From Lytechinus variegatus (taxonomy: Eukaryota > Echinodermata > Echinoidea > Temnopleuroida > Toxopneustidae), in contig NC_054743.1 of NCBI RefSeq assembly GCF_018143015.1, forward strand, positions 26,907,934-26,971,933: a DNA stretch of 64,000 bases, written 5' to 3'. Shown piece after piece: positions 12,901 through 23,805 of the stretch (positions within the stretch are counted from its first letter, which is position 1; every line of letters starts with the position of its first letter). The notes beneath the pieces were generated by a model. That model saw only the letters and a list, made by a program, of their open reading frames with translations, did not search any database and was not told the origin of the DNA. Position numbers and translations under genes: made by a program.

Positions 12901-15900
12901 ATGTGACATTTCCCAGGACCAAAATCCAGTTGAAACTAATTAGAGCAAAACCAATTGAAACCAGTTTGCCAACTGGTTTCAATAGGGAAATCGGAACAAC
13001 TGGTTCCAATTGAAAACCAGTTGCCAACTGGTTCCAGTTAAAACCAATTGGGCAACTGGAACCAGTTGGCTATTGGTTTCAATTGGTTTTCAATTGGTTC
13101 TAGTTGTTCCAATTTCCCTATTAAAACCAGTTGAATCCAATTGGAGGCAACTGGTTTCAATTGGTTCCAGTTGAAACCAATTGGAGGCAACTGGTTTTCA
13201 ACTGGAGTCAGTTGAAACCAATTGGTTTCCAACTGGATCCAATTGGAACTTCCAGTTGGAATGAAATTAATTAGCATTTGCACTAACTATTGCTTATGCC
13301 AACACAGAAGCAGTGTTACTTGTCTATTAATACCAATGTAAAGGGCATTGATAAAATACAGACTTATATTCATATTGGAGATCTGCAAATATATGTATTT
13401 TTATTTGATGTAATTTGTAACAGTTAGTGGTGTACTAATTATCTTTGAATCTGTTTTAATTATAATCTATAACATTTATGAACACGGTTTCACTGCTAAG
13501 TATTGGAAACACTTATCTGAAAAAAGTGTGGAACTTCAAATTGAAAAAAAATTAAATAGATACATTGTAAATTATGATGAATCTCATAAAACATTAATCT
13601 GTGCACACTGGCAGGAAATATGCAAATTAACTGGTTTCAATTGGATCCAGTTGGGTAACTGGAAAATTTCCAATTGGAAAGCAATTGGAAATCATTTCCA
13701 GTTACCCAACTGGATCCAGTTACAATTTCCAGTTACCCAACTGGTTCCAGTTTTATTTCCAGTTACCCAACTGGTTCCAATTAGAATTCAGTTACCCATC
13801 TTTCCAGTTAGAAGTCATCTCCAGTTACACAATTGGTTCCATTTAGGATTTGCAGTTACCCAACTGTTCCAGTTAGAAATCATTTCCAGTTGGAAGTCAT
13901 TTCCAGTTACCCAACTGGTTCCATTTAGGATTTCCAGTTACCCAATTGGTTCCAGTTAGAATTTCCAGTTACGCAATTGGTTCCAGTTAGAAATCATTTC
14001 CAGTTAGAAATCATTTCCAGTTGATGGAAGTCATTTCCAGTTACCCAACTGGTTCCACTTAGGATTTCCAGTTGCCTAACTGGTTCCAGTTAGGATTTTC
14101 AGTTACCCAACTGGTTGGAAACCAGTTAAAAATCATTTCCAGTTAGAAGTCATATCCATTTACCCAACTGGTTCCAGTTAGGACTTCCAGTTGCCCAACT
14201 GTTTCCAATTGGTTTCAACTGGAAATTGTTAAATTCCAGTTAAAACCAATTGAAATCAGTTGAAACCAGTTGAAACCAGTTGGAAATCCAACTGGTTTCA
14301 ATAAGATTTTGGTCCTGTCATGGTGATACATTGAAACCCATCTGTAAACCTCTGGGAGAGAGAAAATGTTGTCTTAAATGACAGGTGGTCTTTAATATAA
14401 CCTGCCCATGAAATATTCAAATACGGGGCAGCCATGGAATTGAACAGGTTACCATGGTGATAAGTTGAAAATAGTGTCAGAATGTTATTCCTCAACTTGA
14501 ATAACCTCAGAAAAAAGCTTTATTAATTTTAACTTTCATGGATCAAATACCCCATGCTTATTGCAATTTAGATAATTATGGAAATATGCTGATTAAAAAT
14601 TGGCCTGAGGTTACCACTTTAGTAACCAAGTTAAAGTGTTACTAACAATCATTTAGATCACAAATCAAAAGAAAAAAAAACTTTTGCAGGTCATATTTGT
14701 CTGTAGAAGGCTGTCCAGAGGTTACAAATTGTGTGACTAAATTATTTTAAATGACTAAGTTGAAATTGCTTGCAACTTGTCATACTTTGTAAATTTCAAG
14801 AATCAAGTTTGCACATGTTCCAGGTGTATAATTCTTTCAGCCCTATTCAAATTTCGAAATGTCTAATGTCAAAATATTACAATTTGCTCATGCATATTTT
14901 ACACTCATTTCAGACTGAATTTCGCTGCCAACATAATACCAAACCAAGAACAGCAACAGCTAATGAACGCAGGGGGTCAAAGAACACATCTTGTCCAGCA
15001 GGCCTGAGTATTGTTGTGAAAGTCAGCACCTTTGAAAGGTCAGACGGGAGAGTAAGGATGTGCAGGTAATTTCATTTTGCATCCATTTAGTACAGGGTAA
15101 GATTTTTTTGTTTGAAAATTTTTGCACCATATTTGATTTTACTACTAGTCAAGTAGGTCCATTGTTTGACCTGGATAAAATTCAACATAATTCATTTCTG
15201 TTGTAATAGTAAGTATCGAAAAAGGATCAAATAAAGGAAACAAGGGGAAATATGAGTTAATATGCTAATGCATTAATATGGATTTGAATTTATGGAGACA
15301 TAAGGTAATGTGTAAAAATTAGACCTAAGAGTAATCCTGTATCATTGTAGATCTTGCATGAGTTTCAAGTCACATGACCAAGTTCAAAGATCATTTAGGG
15401 TCAATGAACTTTGGCCAAGTTGGGGGTATCTGTTGAATTACCATCATAACTTTAAAGTGTATGGATCGGATTCATGAAACTTGGACATAAAAGTAATCAA
15501 GTATCTCTCTCTCTCTTTATAAGGTCATCTGATCCTCATTTGCCTGATCATCCGATGGTTGTGAAATTCAAGTCCACACATAACCACTTATTGAGGTCTG
15601 CAGATGCTTTGAAGCATAGGGATGTGAGTGAAGACGTTAAGGAAAAGTTCCTGGATTTGTTTAGTAAGGGCTACACTCCTTCAAAAGCACTGGCACTGCA
15701 TAAATACGATCTTCAACTCCAGCACAATGACAACTACATTTTCGTCAGTGCCGATAGAGCCATCACACCTGATTTGCATTACACTTACAGGTTAGTAGAT
15801 AGAATGGACTGTTGAGTTCAAAAGCGTGATCTGATTATCCATTTATCTACTCAGATTTGTTGTACTTGTTCACATGGCTAGGAAATAAGTTTGTTTGGTC

Positions 15901-18900
15901 ATAGATAATAATTATGACAGCCATGGTTTGGAAATGAATGGTCTTTTTTTATTAATTGGTGATGACTTATTGCATGTATTGGCAAGATACCTAGGTTTGG
16001 TTATAAAGAACGGAAAATCTAAATATTTCTTTAAATTTAAACCAAGTATTTTACCACAGAAGCATTCACAATATAAAAAAGTATAAACAATGCAGTAAAT
16101 GTCACATCGGGTCACTTCGGTCATCGCAGAGGAAGGCTGCAGCTAGCAGCCTAAAATTGCGAGGTAATCCAGGGGGGGGAGAGCACTTGACCAAAAAAGT
16201 GGTAGGGTGTGCCACGGGCGAGACAAAAAATGGGGGCTTCAGAACTACAAATGTTTGTTAAAACGGGGGTCCTTGGAACGGATCACCAGCGTGTAAGTGC
16301 GTATGCATCCCTATGGAATGGGCATACGTGTATAATGCAGCTAGCCCGGTGGCTGCACGGGCCTAAGCACAACTGGCAGGCCAAAGATATTCATTCGAGC
16401 CAACCCATTGCTCAATGTTTAAATTTGATATTGCTGATTGACAAAAATGAATGAATATGACTGACAATCCAACATTGATTCTAGGGAGGGTACCTGCTGA
16501 ACTTACTTTTTCCAAATTGGAAAGATATTTCACCACTATGGAACTATATTTTTACTGGCGGAAGAATTAGGGTCATTTTACTCTCTCAAATGATGAATTT
16601 TGTCCCGTCAGGTGTAGTCTTCGTAAATGCTGATTTATTTTTAAAGGACAAGTTCACTCCAACAAATAGCTGATTTGGAAAAAAGGAGAAAAATCCAACA
16701 AGTAAAACACTGTAAATTTCATCAAAATCGGATGTAAAATAAGAAAGTTATGACATTTTAAAGTTTCGCTTAAATTCACGAAACAGTGATATGCACATCC
16801 TCGTCGGTATGCAAATTGGCAGACTGATGACGTCACCCACTCACTATTTCTTTTGTGTTTTGTTATATGAAATATGCAATATTCTAATTTGCTGCCCCTT
16901 GTAAAGTGAAACAAAGTTTAATTTCTCCTTGAACATGTGGAATTACCAATATTTTAACAGTTTATGGTTAAGTCGGTCCTCCTTATCAAATCTGTAAAAA
17001 TTGAAATATGGCATTATTCAAACAATAAAAAACAAAAGAAATAGTGAGTGATGGACATCGACTCTCTCATTTGCATATCACAGAGTTGCACATTTATCTG
17101 TTTTGTGAAAAATAAGCGAAACTTAAAAATGTCATAACTTTCTTATTTTACATCCGATTTCGATGAAATTTGCGGTGCTATCTTTGTTTGATTTTTCTTT
17201 ATCGATTCAAATCAATTTTAGTGAAAAGCGGTCGCAGAGCACTGACCGACCATCGCCTCTACATGAGTGCACCCGGCGGCTGTGGCACCGGGCTAGCTGC
17301 ATTATACACGCATGCCCATTCCATAGGATGCATACGCACTTACACGCTGGCGATCCGTTCCAAGGACCCCCGTTTTCACAAACATTTGTAGTTCCGAAGC
17401 CCGTTCCGAGGACCCTCCTTTTTACAACAAGCCCACTCCAAGTCTCCCGTTTTTTTGTCTCGCCCGCGGCACACCCCCCGCTATAATATCTTCAGGACGG
17501 TAATAATAGAATCATACCAGATAAGTGCAGTCAGGATCACGTTTATTTACAATCAGGCATCATAATATCATTACACCTGTCACTTTTCGGTCAAGTGCCC
17601 CCCCCCCCCCCCCCCCCCCGGGGACACTTTGTGTTATCCTTGCTGTGAATTATGTTTCTGCATTTTATCAACATGTATTAAATACAGTAGTCTCTTTTTT
17701 TCCTTTCAGGTTATATTACCAGACGTTCAAAAAGGAGTATGGTGAAGCCAAGGGAGAATTCGTCCTGAAAGAGTTGGAAAGGAGAATCGAGGATGGTTCG
17801 CTCGGGGATGGTGTAAAATTGTCCCTTGTTGGGCCAGAAGGATCACAAGCTGCCATCGCCATAGTTACACCACTAATGAGACGCGTCCATAAGCTAATTA
17901 AACATTCAGCCGAATTGGTGTTCGTTGATGCCACTGGGAACATGGACCGCCAAGGATGTAGAGTTTTTTTGCTCTTGACCCACAGTTCTTGTGGAGGACT
18001 ACCACTTGGAGTACTAATTACAACCAGTGAAAGCACAGAAACAGTGACAGAGGCACTGAATTTGTACAATTCATTATTGGATGACAGTGCATATTTTGGG
18101 CGTGGGAAGTCTGGGCCTGAGCTCTTCATGACAGATGATAGTACGTCGGAACGGCAATCACTTCATGCTGTCTACCCTAATGCCACTCTACTCCTTTGTG
18201 TCTTTCACATACTTCAAGCATATTGGCGTTTCTTGTGGGAAGCTAAGAATGCAGTTAGGAAGGAAGACAGGCCACATCTGTTTTCTTTGTTGAAGGATAT
18301 GGTGTACTGTGACACTGTCGAAGCATTGGAGGCAAAGCATGAGGAAATCATGAATGATGAAACCTTGGAGAAATATGCAAATGTACATAAGCATTTGGAG
18401 GACATCTATGCCAGAAAGATGACTTGGGCTGTGTGTTACCGAGCTGACCTGAACATTCGTAACAATAACACAAATAACTTCGCAGAATCTGCCATGCGCA
18501 TAATGAAGGATCAGATCCTTGAGAGGACCAAGGCCTATAATGTAATCCAGCTGGTGGACTTCATTGTCACAAGGCTGGAGACGTATTATGAACGACGGCT
18601 TATCGATGTCTGCAACAACAGACTTGACAGGGTGCTCCAGTCTCGATTTCTGCCAAGTATTGCCTCTGGATCTGAGATTGATCCCAACAAAATCGTGAGG
18701 TTTGAGGACAGTCAGAGTGTATTCTTCGTTCCTAGTGAGACGGATGATACAACAACATACATGGTTGATACTGCTCTCGGTGTGTGTGATTGCAGGAAAG
18801 GAATGACAGGTAAGACTTAATTTCATTTTTGTCACCACTGTAAACCCCAAAATGTTTGCGTGCCCAAGATTTGACAGCAAATGTCTTAACCCTTATCCCA

Positions 18901-21449
18901 TCGGGGGAGCTAGGGGCTTTGTGACCACCCTGTCGATTTTTTTCACGATATATCTAGATGGATTATATGTTGCGGGGCAAAATAGCCTCAATGGACTCCA
19001 GTCCAATGGGGTAAGGGTTCATCAATGTATTTGAGTTATTACTTTAATGAGAGCTTTTACCCTAAATAGACGGCTTTTCGTCGATCGCGCGGTCGCTACG
19101 AAACTTGGTACGCGCAATACCCATGGCATAATCTACAAAACTACAGGATCAAATTCTGTGAAAAATCTCATTGCCAATTGATTATGCTAATTAATGCGTA
19201 GAATCAAAATTTTGCTTTAATTAACTAAATAATGCCCCTAATATGCTAAATATTGGTACACAGACACTTTATATGAATCTGATCAATTGTACTAAAAAAA
19301 AAAATCAAAATCACATTCATATTTTATGTACTCTATTGTTTTCCAAATTTCTTATGTATTTCTTTGTTTGTTACTTTTTTTTTATTGTTTTTTGTCTCAC
19401 CTGCATAGCAGAGTGAGACTATAGGCGGCAGCGGCGTCAACATCAAATCTTAACCTGAGGTTAAGTTTTTGAAATGACATCATAACTTAGAAAGTATATG
19501 GGCCTAGTTTATAAAACTTGGCCATAAGGTTAATCAAGTATTACCGAACATCCTATTGGAGTTTCATGTCACATGACCAAGGTCAAGGGTCAATAACTTT
19601 GGACATAATGGGGGTATCTGTTGAATTACCATCATAACTTTGCAAGTTTATTGATCTGACTTTTGAAACTTGGACATAAGAGTAATCAAGTATTACTGAA
19701 TATCCTGTGCAAGTTTCAGGTCACATGATCAACGTCGAAGTTCATGTGAGGTCAATGAACTTTGGCCACATTGGGGGTATTTGTTGAATTACCATCTCTG
19801 TAAGTGTATTGGTTTAGTAAAAGGTGGTATTAAGAGTAACCAAGTATCACTGAAGATCTTGTGCGAGTTATATAGTTTCAAAGTCAGCACTGCTGCTATG
19901 TCGAATCGCGTGATTCAGGTGAGACGGCCAGAGGCATTCCACTTGTGGAATGACAGCATAACTTAGAAAGTATTTGGACCTAGTTCATGGAAGTTGGCCA
20001 TAAGGTTAATCAAGTATTATTTAACATCCTGCCTGAGTTTCAGGTCACATGATTAAGGTCAAAGGTCTTTTAGGGTCAATGAAATTAGACCATGTTGGGG
20101 GTATTACTTTAATTACCATCATAACTCTTAAAATTTATGGATCTAGTTCATGAAACTTGGACATAAGAGTAACCAAGTATCACTAAACATCTTTAACGAG
20201 TTTTCAAAGTCAGCACTGCTGCTATATTGAACCGCGTGATGCAGGTGAGACTGCCAGAGGCATTTCACTTGTTTTTTATATGCACTGTATAAAGGGACCT
20301 ATATCAGTGTTCTTTACAATGAGAGTACACTGCAATTGGTAACAAAAACATGCGCGAGCTTAATTAAGGAATGGGTTGGGGCAGTATTTTGCAGGAGGGA
20401 ACCAAAGCCCTGGTGGAAACTTTACATGAATTAGAGTCATCCTTTCAATCACATAAAGATGTTCTGATGGGTCTCTATATAGCTCTGCATGAGTCTCGAT
20501 CATCTGATATTATATATGGCTACTTTGACATTTTGATTTGATCTTCCTCTCTGTTTTTACAGGTGGCCCATGTAAACATCAGTACCTAGTTGTCAAGAAG
20601 TTCAATATCCAATGCTGCTGGAACTTCATTTCTGCCAATGATATATCAATGAGGAAACTGTTGTACGAGGTGGCTACAGGCTGTGCAAATGCCCCAGAAG
20701 AATGGTTTCTGTCTTTGAACCATCAAAGTGGAGAAGAGCAAGCAGAAACCAACTTGATAATGGAGTCCATAAGCAATGCAACATATGAAAATGATGGTGC
20801 TGATGACGACAACATGGACTCGAACGATGGGGTAAACAGAAATAAAGGAGCTGTCTGCACAGATGTTGAGATTTCAGTCAATGGACATGATGCTGTTACC
20901 AATCCACGGCTAGCAAGTTTACACTTGCAACGCTCACTTCAAAACCAATTTGATACACGTGGTTGCACATCAAAATCAAGCACCAAGGAGAACGGAAGTG
21001 ACCCAATACTCAATGAGCTAAACAAGGCATTTCTTGCTTTACAGCAAAGCTACATAGGAGACAAAGAATTCCTTGGAGGACCAGTACAGAAATTCACCAA
21101 GAAACTTCTGGAACTAAATTCTGGAACGAATACTGGGTTAGCTTCCGCGCTTCACTGCTTTGGCCGTTACTCTGGGGTGGCAGGTGCTCTGGGCAAGAAG
21201 AAAAAATCTCTTGTTAGTATGAAGAAGATAGGTGTCCAGCCGACTGCATTGGCAAGGAGGAAGATGGTTGCCGGTGGCAGACACCGAATAGGTGCTGGCA
21301 GACCATCAAAGGACTGTTGTTTAAGTAGGAAGGAAGCTGTGCCGTTCAGTTCCCAGCGTGTGCCTACATGCAGACGCAAAGCTCAACACAATATTAGTGA
21401 ATGTGTAAGAAATAATCAATCGCTTGGCAAAACACATTCTTCAAAGTAA
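3953..21449 (+). CDS. MULE transposase-type protein with SWIM zinc finger, six exons, intact
   Basis: Coding exons: 3953-4033, 11870-12067, 14914-15065, 15524-15790, 17710-18809, 20563-21449. All introns are GT-AG and all joins keep frame (2685 nt, 894 residues). Exon 1 starts MSKIVLCYTC and ends at a consensus donor, GAG|GTAAGT. Residues about 100-180 hold Cys/His positions (RCQH, SCPAG, THNHLL) of a FAR1/FLYWCH-like zinc-binding fold. The MULE catalytic core follows: Asp306 (VFVDATG), Asp375 (LFMTDD), the CxxH pair Cys396/His399 (CVFHILQA) and Glu492 (NNFAES). A SWIM finger CxCx8CxH spans residues 592-605, split by the last intron. The tail is basic with an AT-hook-like GAGRPSK near 845. 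The family cuts and pastes DNA; a nuclear DNA-binding role is inferred. It may be the transposase of a live element or a domesticated host gene. An ATG at 11864, in frame with exon 2, is the alternative start. Confidence 0.85.
4030..6030. other. MULE intron 1, 5' part: no gene; AGGCCTA-rich patches
   Basis: Apart from the MITE at 4593 I see no gene. AGGCCTA and TAGGCCTA motifs cluster at 4403-4470 and 5440-5720, a low-complexity texture I associate with sea urchin DNA. A run of CTAG/AGATCTA motifs overlaps it. Confidence 0.5.
4593..4729. mobile_element. Short palindromic MITE in MULE intron 1
   Basis: CCGTTGCAGAAAGAGTTGCG at the left end is matched by its complement at the right end, which finishes CTGCAACGG. 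The whole 137 bp is near-palindromic. It belongs to a loose group in this window with CCGTTGCA-type or GGGCC-type ends (10512, 49968, 51031, 51431). Confidence 0.65.
6100..6700. repeat. Polypurine tracts
   Basis: Positions 6170-6305 and 6500-6680 are almost all A and G on the plus strand (GGGAAAGG-type repeats). A pure G run near 6103 precedes them. The minus-strand frame here (Phe/Pro rich) is a shadow of the tract. Triplex-prone DNA is possible. Confidence 0.7.
7140..7575. repeat. Tandem repeat, about 115-bp unit, four copies, each with a poly-C run
   Basis: Units carry TACTGGACGATT, then 10-15 C, CTTATGGGG, AATTGTACAAGC, CTTACTCAAATT and GTGGCATATTGGCATATG. The poly-C runs start near 7203, 7320, 7440 and 7551. 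Poly-C length differs in every unit, as expected for slippage. Confidence 0.8.
7590..8310. repeat. AT-only low-complexity tract
   Basis: About 700 bp consists largely of ATAATTATTATAAT-type sequence, locally self-complementary. There is no coding signal. Confidence 0.8.
8765..8955. repeat. Degenerate repeat of GAGAT / ATCTCATCATGTC units
   Basis: GAGATCCCAGATCTCATCATGTC at about 8840 recurs as a diverged copy at about 8899. Short palindromes (GAGATAATTATCTC, GTCGAC) lie beside them. The sequence is followed by GGGGGGACA and TGTCCCCCC at 8922-8948, a small inverted repeat. It is probably a MITE fragment. Confidence 0.45.
9718..11462. mobile_element. Large foldback element, arms about 650 bp
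   Basis: The left arm begins with AGGAGTGGGCTATA (about 9731) and the right arm ends with the complement (about 11455). Complementarity continues inward through AAATGGCCGCCAAAACCCCG, the TATACAGTATACAATGTACTGT region and TTTCTA-ATGTA to about 10390 and 10795, leaving a loop of about 400 bp. Both arms give the same short protein when read inward. This reflects the repeat and is not evidence for a gene. It sits in MULE intron 1. Confidence 0.75.
12910..14318. mobile_element. Element built from GGTTCCAGTT arrays with inverted ends
   Basis: The ends are CAGGACCAAAATC (12912) and GATTTTGGTCCTG (ending about 14318), an exact 13-bp inverted repeat. Two arrays lie inside. At 12920-13265 the units read AACTGGTTTCAATTGG in mixed orientation. 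At 13625-14300 the units read CCAGTTACCCAACTGG plus TTCCAGTTAG, about 25-45 bp each. A 360-bp unique core separates them. It sits in MULE intron 2. Confidence 0.7.
15320..15515 (+). repeat. Partial copy of the CATGACC/GGTCA tandem repeat in MULE intron 3
   Basis: It matches the repeat unit seen at 19394-20271 and 23062-23805 (AGTTTCAAGTCACATGACCAAG, GTTGGGGGTATCTGTTGAATT, AAACTTGGACATAA). It stops about 10 bp before the CT-rich tract of the exon 4 splice acceptor (AG at 15522-15523), so it forms part of the acceptor context. Confidence 0.7.
16171..16345 (-). mobile_element. End fragment of a poly-G/C-ended transposon
   Basis: It contains GAGCACTTGACCAAAAAAGTGG, GGGCGAGACAAAAAA and CCTTGGAACGGATC, the complement of the right end of the copy at 57479-57977. 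It sits in inverted orientation to the fragment at 17222-17623, in the same intron. Confidence 0.65.
16641..17221. mobile_element. TTAA-type foldback MITE, family A copy 2, right end lost
   Basis: It starts TTAAAGGACAAGTTCACTCC and has the family arms (GATGTAAAATAAGAAAGTTATG and its complement). The right terminus expected near 17225 is missing. The sequence passes directly into a fragment of the poly-G/C-ended transposon at a shared CAATTTTRGTGAAAAGCGG segment. Confidence 0.7.
17222..17623 (+). mobile_element. Second fragment of the poly-G/C-ended transposon
   Basis: GATCCGTTCCAAGGACCCCC, TCCGAAGCCCGTTCCGAGGA and TTGTCTCGCCCGCGGCACAC match the copy at 57479-57977. It ends in a run of more than 20 C. 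The exon 5 acceptor of the MULE gene follows 86 bp later. Confidence 0.65.
18888..19019. mobile_element. 132-bp MITE in MULE intron 5
   Basis: AACCCTTATCCCAT at the left end is matched by ATGGGGTAAGGGTT at the right end. The internal sequence is partly self-complementary. Confidence 0.5.
19394..20271. mobile_element. Two tandem copies of a repeat element with GGTCA-rich units
   Basis: The start is GTCTCACCTGCATAGCAGAGTGAGAC and the end is GATGCAGGTGAGAC...CATTTCACTTG, with an internal end-to-start junction near 19915-19955. Units of about 165 bp read AGTTTCAGGTCACATGA, AAGGTCAAAGGTC, TTGGGGGTATTTGTTGAATT, ACCATCATAACTTT, ACTTGGACATAAGAG. The element lies in MULE intron 5. It has no coding capacity and its transposition class is uncertain. 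Confidence 0.7.
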
Positions 21450-21532
21450 TGGAAAAGCTCTACAGTGCGTATCCAAAAAAAAGTTTACACTTTGAAAAAG
21501 GTGTTGGAATTAAAAATTATACAACATATATA

Positions 21533-22338
21533 CAGTGCGTCCCACAAAAAAACGAAACCAAGATTTATCGGTGATTTATCATAACTTAATCACAAATACA
21601 ATAGACAAATTACCTTCCCTTTTAAAGCTTAGAATCTTCTCTTTTATCTGATATTACTTAACTTATTTCTCATTCACGCATAATGAGCAAAACAATTTGA
21701 AAAGGGGATACCAAAAAGTCTCTTGGCGGGTCGTATCTGGGTTTTAAAAAGAAAACCACATTTTTATAAAGTTAGATATCTGCTCTTTAATTTGATACCT
21801 CAATTACAGAAAATGTTTAAGAAATAACAAAGTTCTGGTTATTTAAAATAAGGCTTGAATTTCAATAATTTCATAAAATGAAGAGGTTTTACAGGCTAGT
21901 GTTCAAACTCAATTGACACTCCGGTTTGTTGACAATCAGCCATGCATTAAGCCTTTTGTTAATGTGTGATAGCTTCTGTGGGAATCTGGTGAAAACATGT
22001 TTATTTAATGAAATTATGGAAATACAAGCATTGTTTCTAAGAATCATAACTTTTTTAATTCTTGATTATTTTCTGTGATTAAGGTATCAAATAAAAGAGC
22101 AGATATCGAACTTTTTAGTCATGTGATTTTCTTTTTGAAATTCAGATACCCCCCGTCAAATGAGTTTTTGGCATCGTTTATTCGAATTGTTTTTGCTCAC
22201 TCATAATCTCAGTAATACCAGATGAAAGAGGAGATTCTAAGCTTTACATTGGTATAGGTCATTTGTCTATTTTATCAATGATCAAGTTATGATAAATCAT
22301 CGCTAAATCTCGGTTTCGTTTTTTTCTGGGAAGCACTG
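21533..22338. mobile_element. Second TA-flanked MITE inserted in the arm of the first
   Basis: The ends CAGTGCGTCCCACAAAAAAA and the complement TTTTTTTCTGGGAAGCACTG are inverted repeats flanked by TA. The repeats extend through CGAAACCAAGATTTATCG and beyond. Internal palindromes include ATATCTGCTCTTTAATTTGATACCT. The 806-bp element splits the left arm of the older element. Confidence 0.8.
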
Positions 22339-23061
22339 TATAATATTTTCACATAAAATCTTGGGTTTCGGTCTCATCTATCCAATGAAAGTAAAAGTTT
22401 TGACAGAATGTTAGACTTGAGTGAGCACTGTCCATTTCTGTAAAGCTCGCAGAAATCTGCGCATAAATGATTATTTTCACGCTGTGTTAAAGGGCAAAAT
22501 CAAACTCTATCTGCAAAATATTTCTCTTACATTTCCCTTGCACTTTTAGTCAACTGAAATAAAACGGGATTCATTCAAGCATTTTGTAACACTTACCACC
22601 CAAATTGAAATTTCAACACTTAGTAAGCATAACCTTTACTACCCTTTTTGTGCCAGCTGGATCTGAGGACATTACTGAATCTGAACAAAAGTTTATATCA
22701 GACATCTCCAGCATTTTTTCACTAAGTTTTTATCATTTAAGTTGGTTCACATTTCATATTTCATTTAATACTTGTTTCTCCACACTTTTCCCAAGCTTTA
22801 CAATGATTAACAAAATGAAAATCAAGCCTAAGCTGTTTCATGCAAATCACAACTCAGTGTAAAGCAAATATCATCACGATGGCCTTGGTATGTGGGGAGT
22901 GGGATGGGGCACAATGCACTCTTCAAAGTCTTTTGGTATAAAAACAAGTTAAAAAATGGTAAATATATCTTCAAATCAATTTACTAGCAAATTTCTATGT
23001 GTTCTTCATGATTACAGTCTACTTTCATTCGCATAACTATTTCAAAGTTCTGCGCAAATCA

Positions 23062-23805
23062 TTTTTGTTTACCTGCGAAGCAGAGTGAGGCTATATGCGC
23101 CGCTTTTCGGACGGTGGCGGCGGCATCAACACCAAATCAAAGGTCATTTAGGGTCAATGAACTTTACATGTTGGGGGAATCAAAATCTTAACCTAAGGTT
23201 ACGTTTTTGAAATGTCATCATAACTTAGAAAAATATATGGACCAAGTTCATGAACCTTGGACATAAGGTTAATCAAGTATTGCTGAACATCCTGCCTGAG
23301 TTTTGAGTCATATGACCAAGGTCAAAGGTCATTTAGGGTCAATGAACTTTGGCCAAATTGGGGGTATTTATTGAATTACCATCATAACTTTAAAAGTTTA
23401 AAGAACTGATTCATGAAACTTATATATATATGAGTGATCAAATACTTCTACACATCCTGTGTAAATTTCAGGTCACAAGATCAAGATCAAACATTATTTA
23501 AGGTCAATAAACTGACAAAATTGGGGGTATTTGTTGAATTACCATCATAACGTTGAAAGTTTATTCGTCTAGTTCATAAATCTTGGACGTAAGATTAATC
23601 AAGTATCACTGAACATCCTGTGCGAATTTCAGGTCACAAGACCAACGTCATAGGTCAATGAATTTTGGCCAGGTGGGGGTATCTGTTGAATTACCATCAT
23701 AACTTTGACAGTTAATGGATATGATTCATGGAACTTGAACATAAGAGCAACCAAGTATCACTGAACATCTTGTGCGAGTTGCAGATCACATGACCTTTCA
23801 AAGTT
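23062..23805. mobile_element. Further copy of the GGTCA-rich tandem-unit element, inside the Tc1/mariner-type element
   Basis: It opens TTTACCTGCGAAGCAGAGTGAGG and carries four to five units of about 165 bp. The unit at 23319-23342 reads AGGTCAAAGGTCATTTAGGGTCA, a perfect DR1 followed by a DR4-spaced half-site. Confidence 0.7.

Noticed and set aside
13038-13959. Asn/Gln/Leu/Pro-rich frames
   Set aside because: Translations of the GGTTCCAGTT arrays.
18188-18880. 230-residue minus-strand frame
   Set aside because: Antisense to MULE exon 5, which shows the catalytic motifs; no independent domain.
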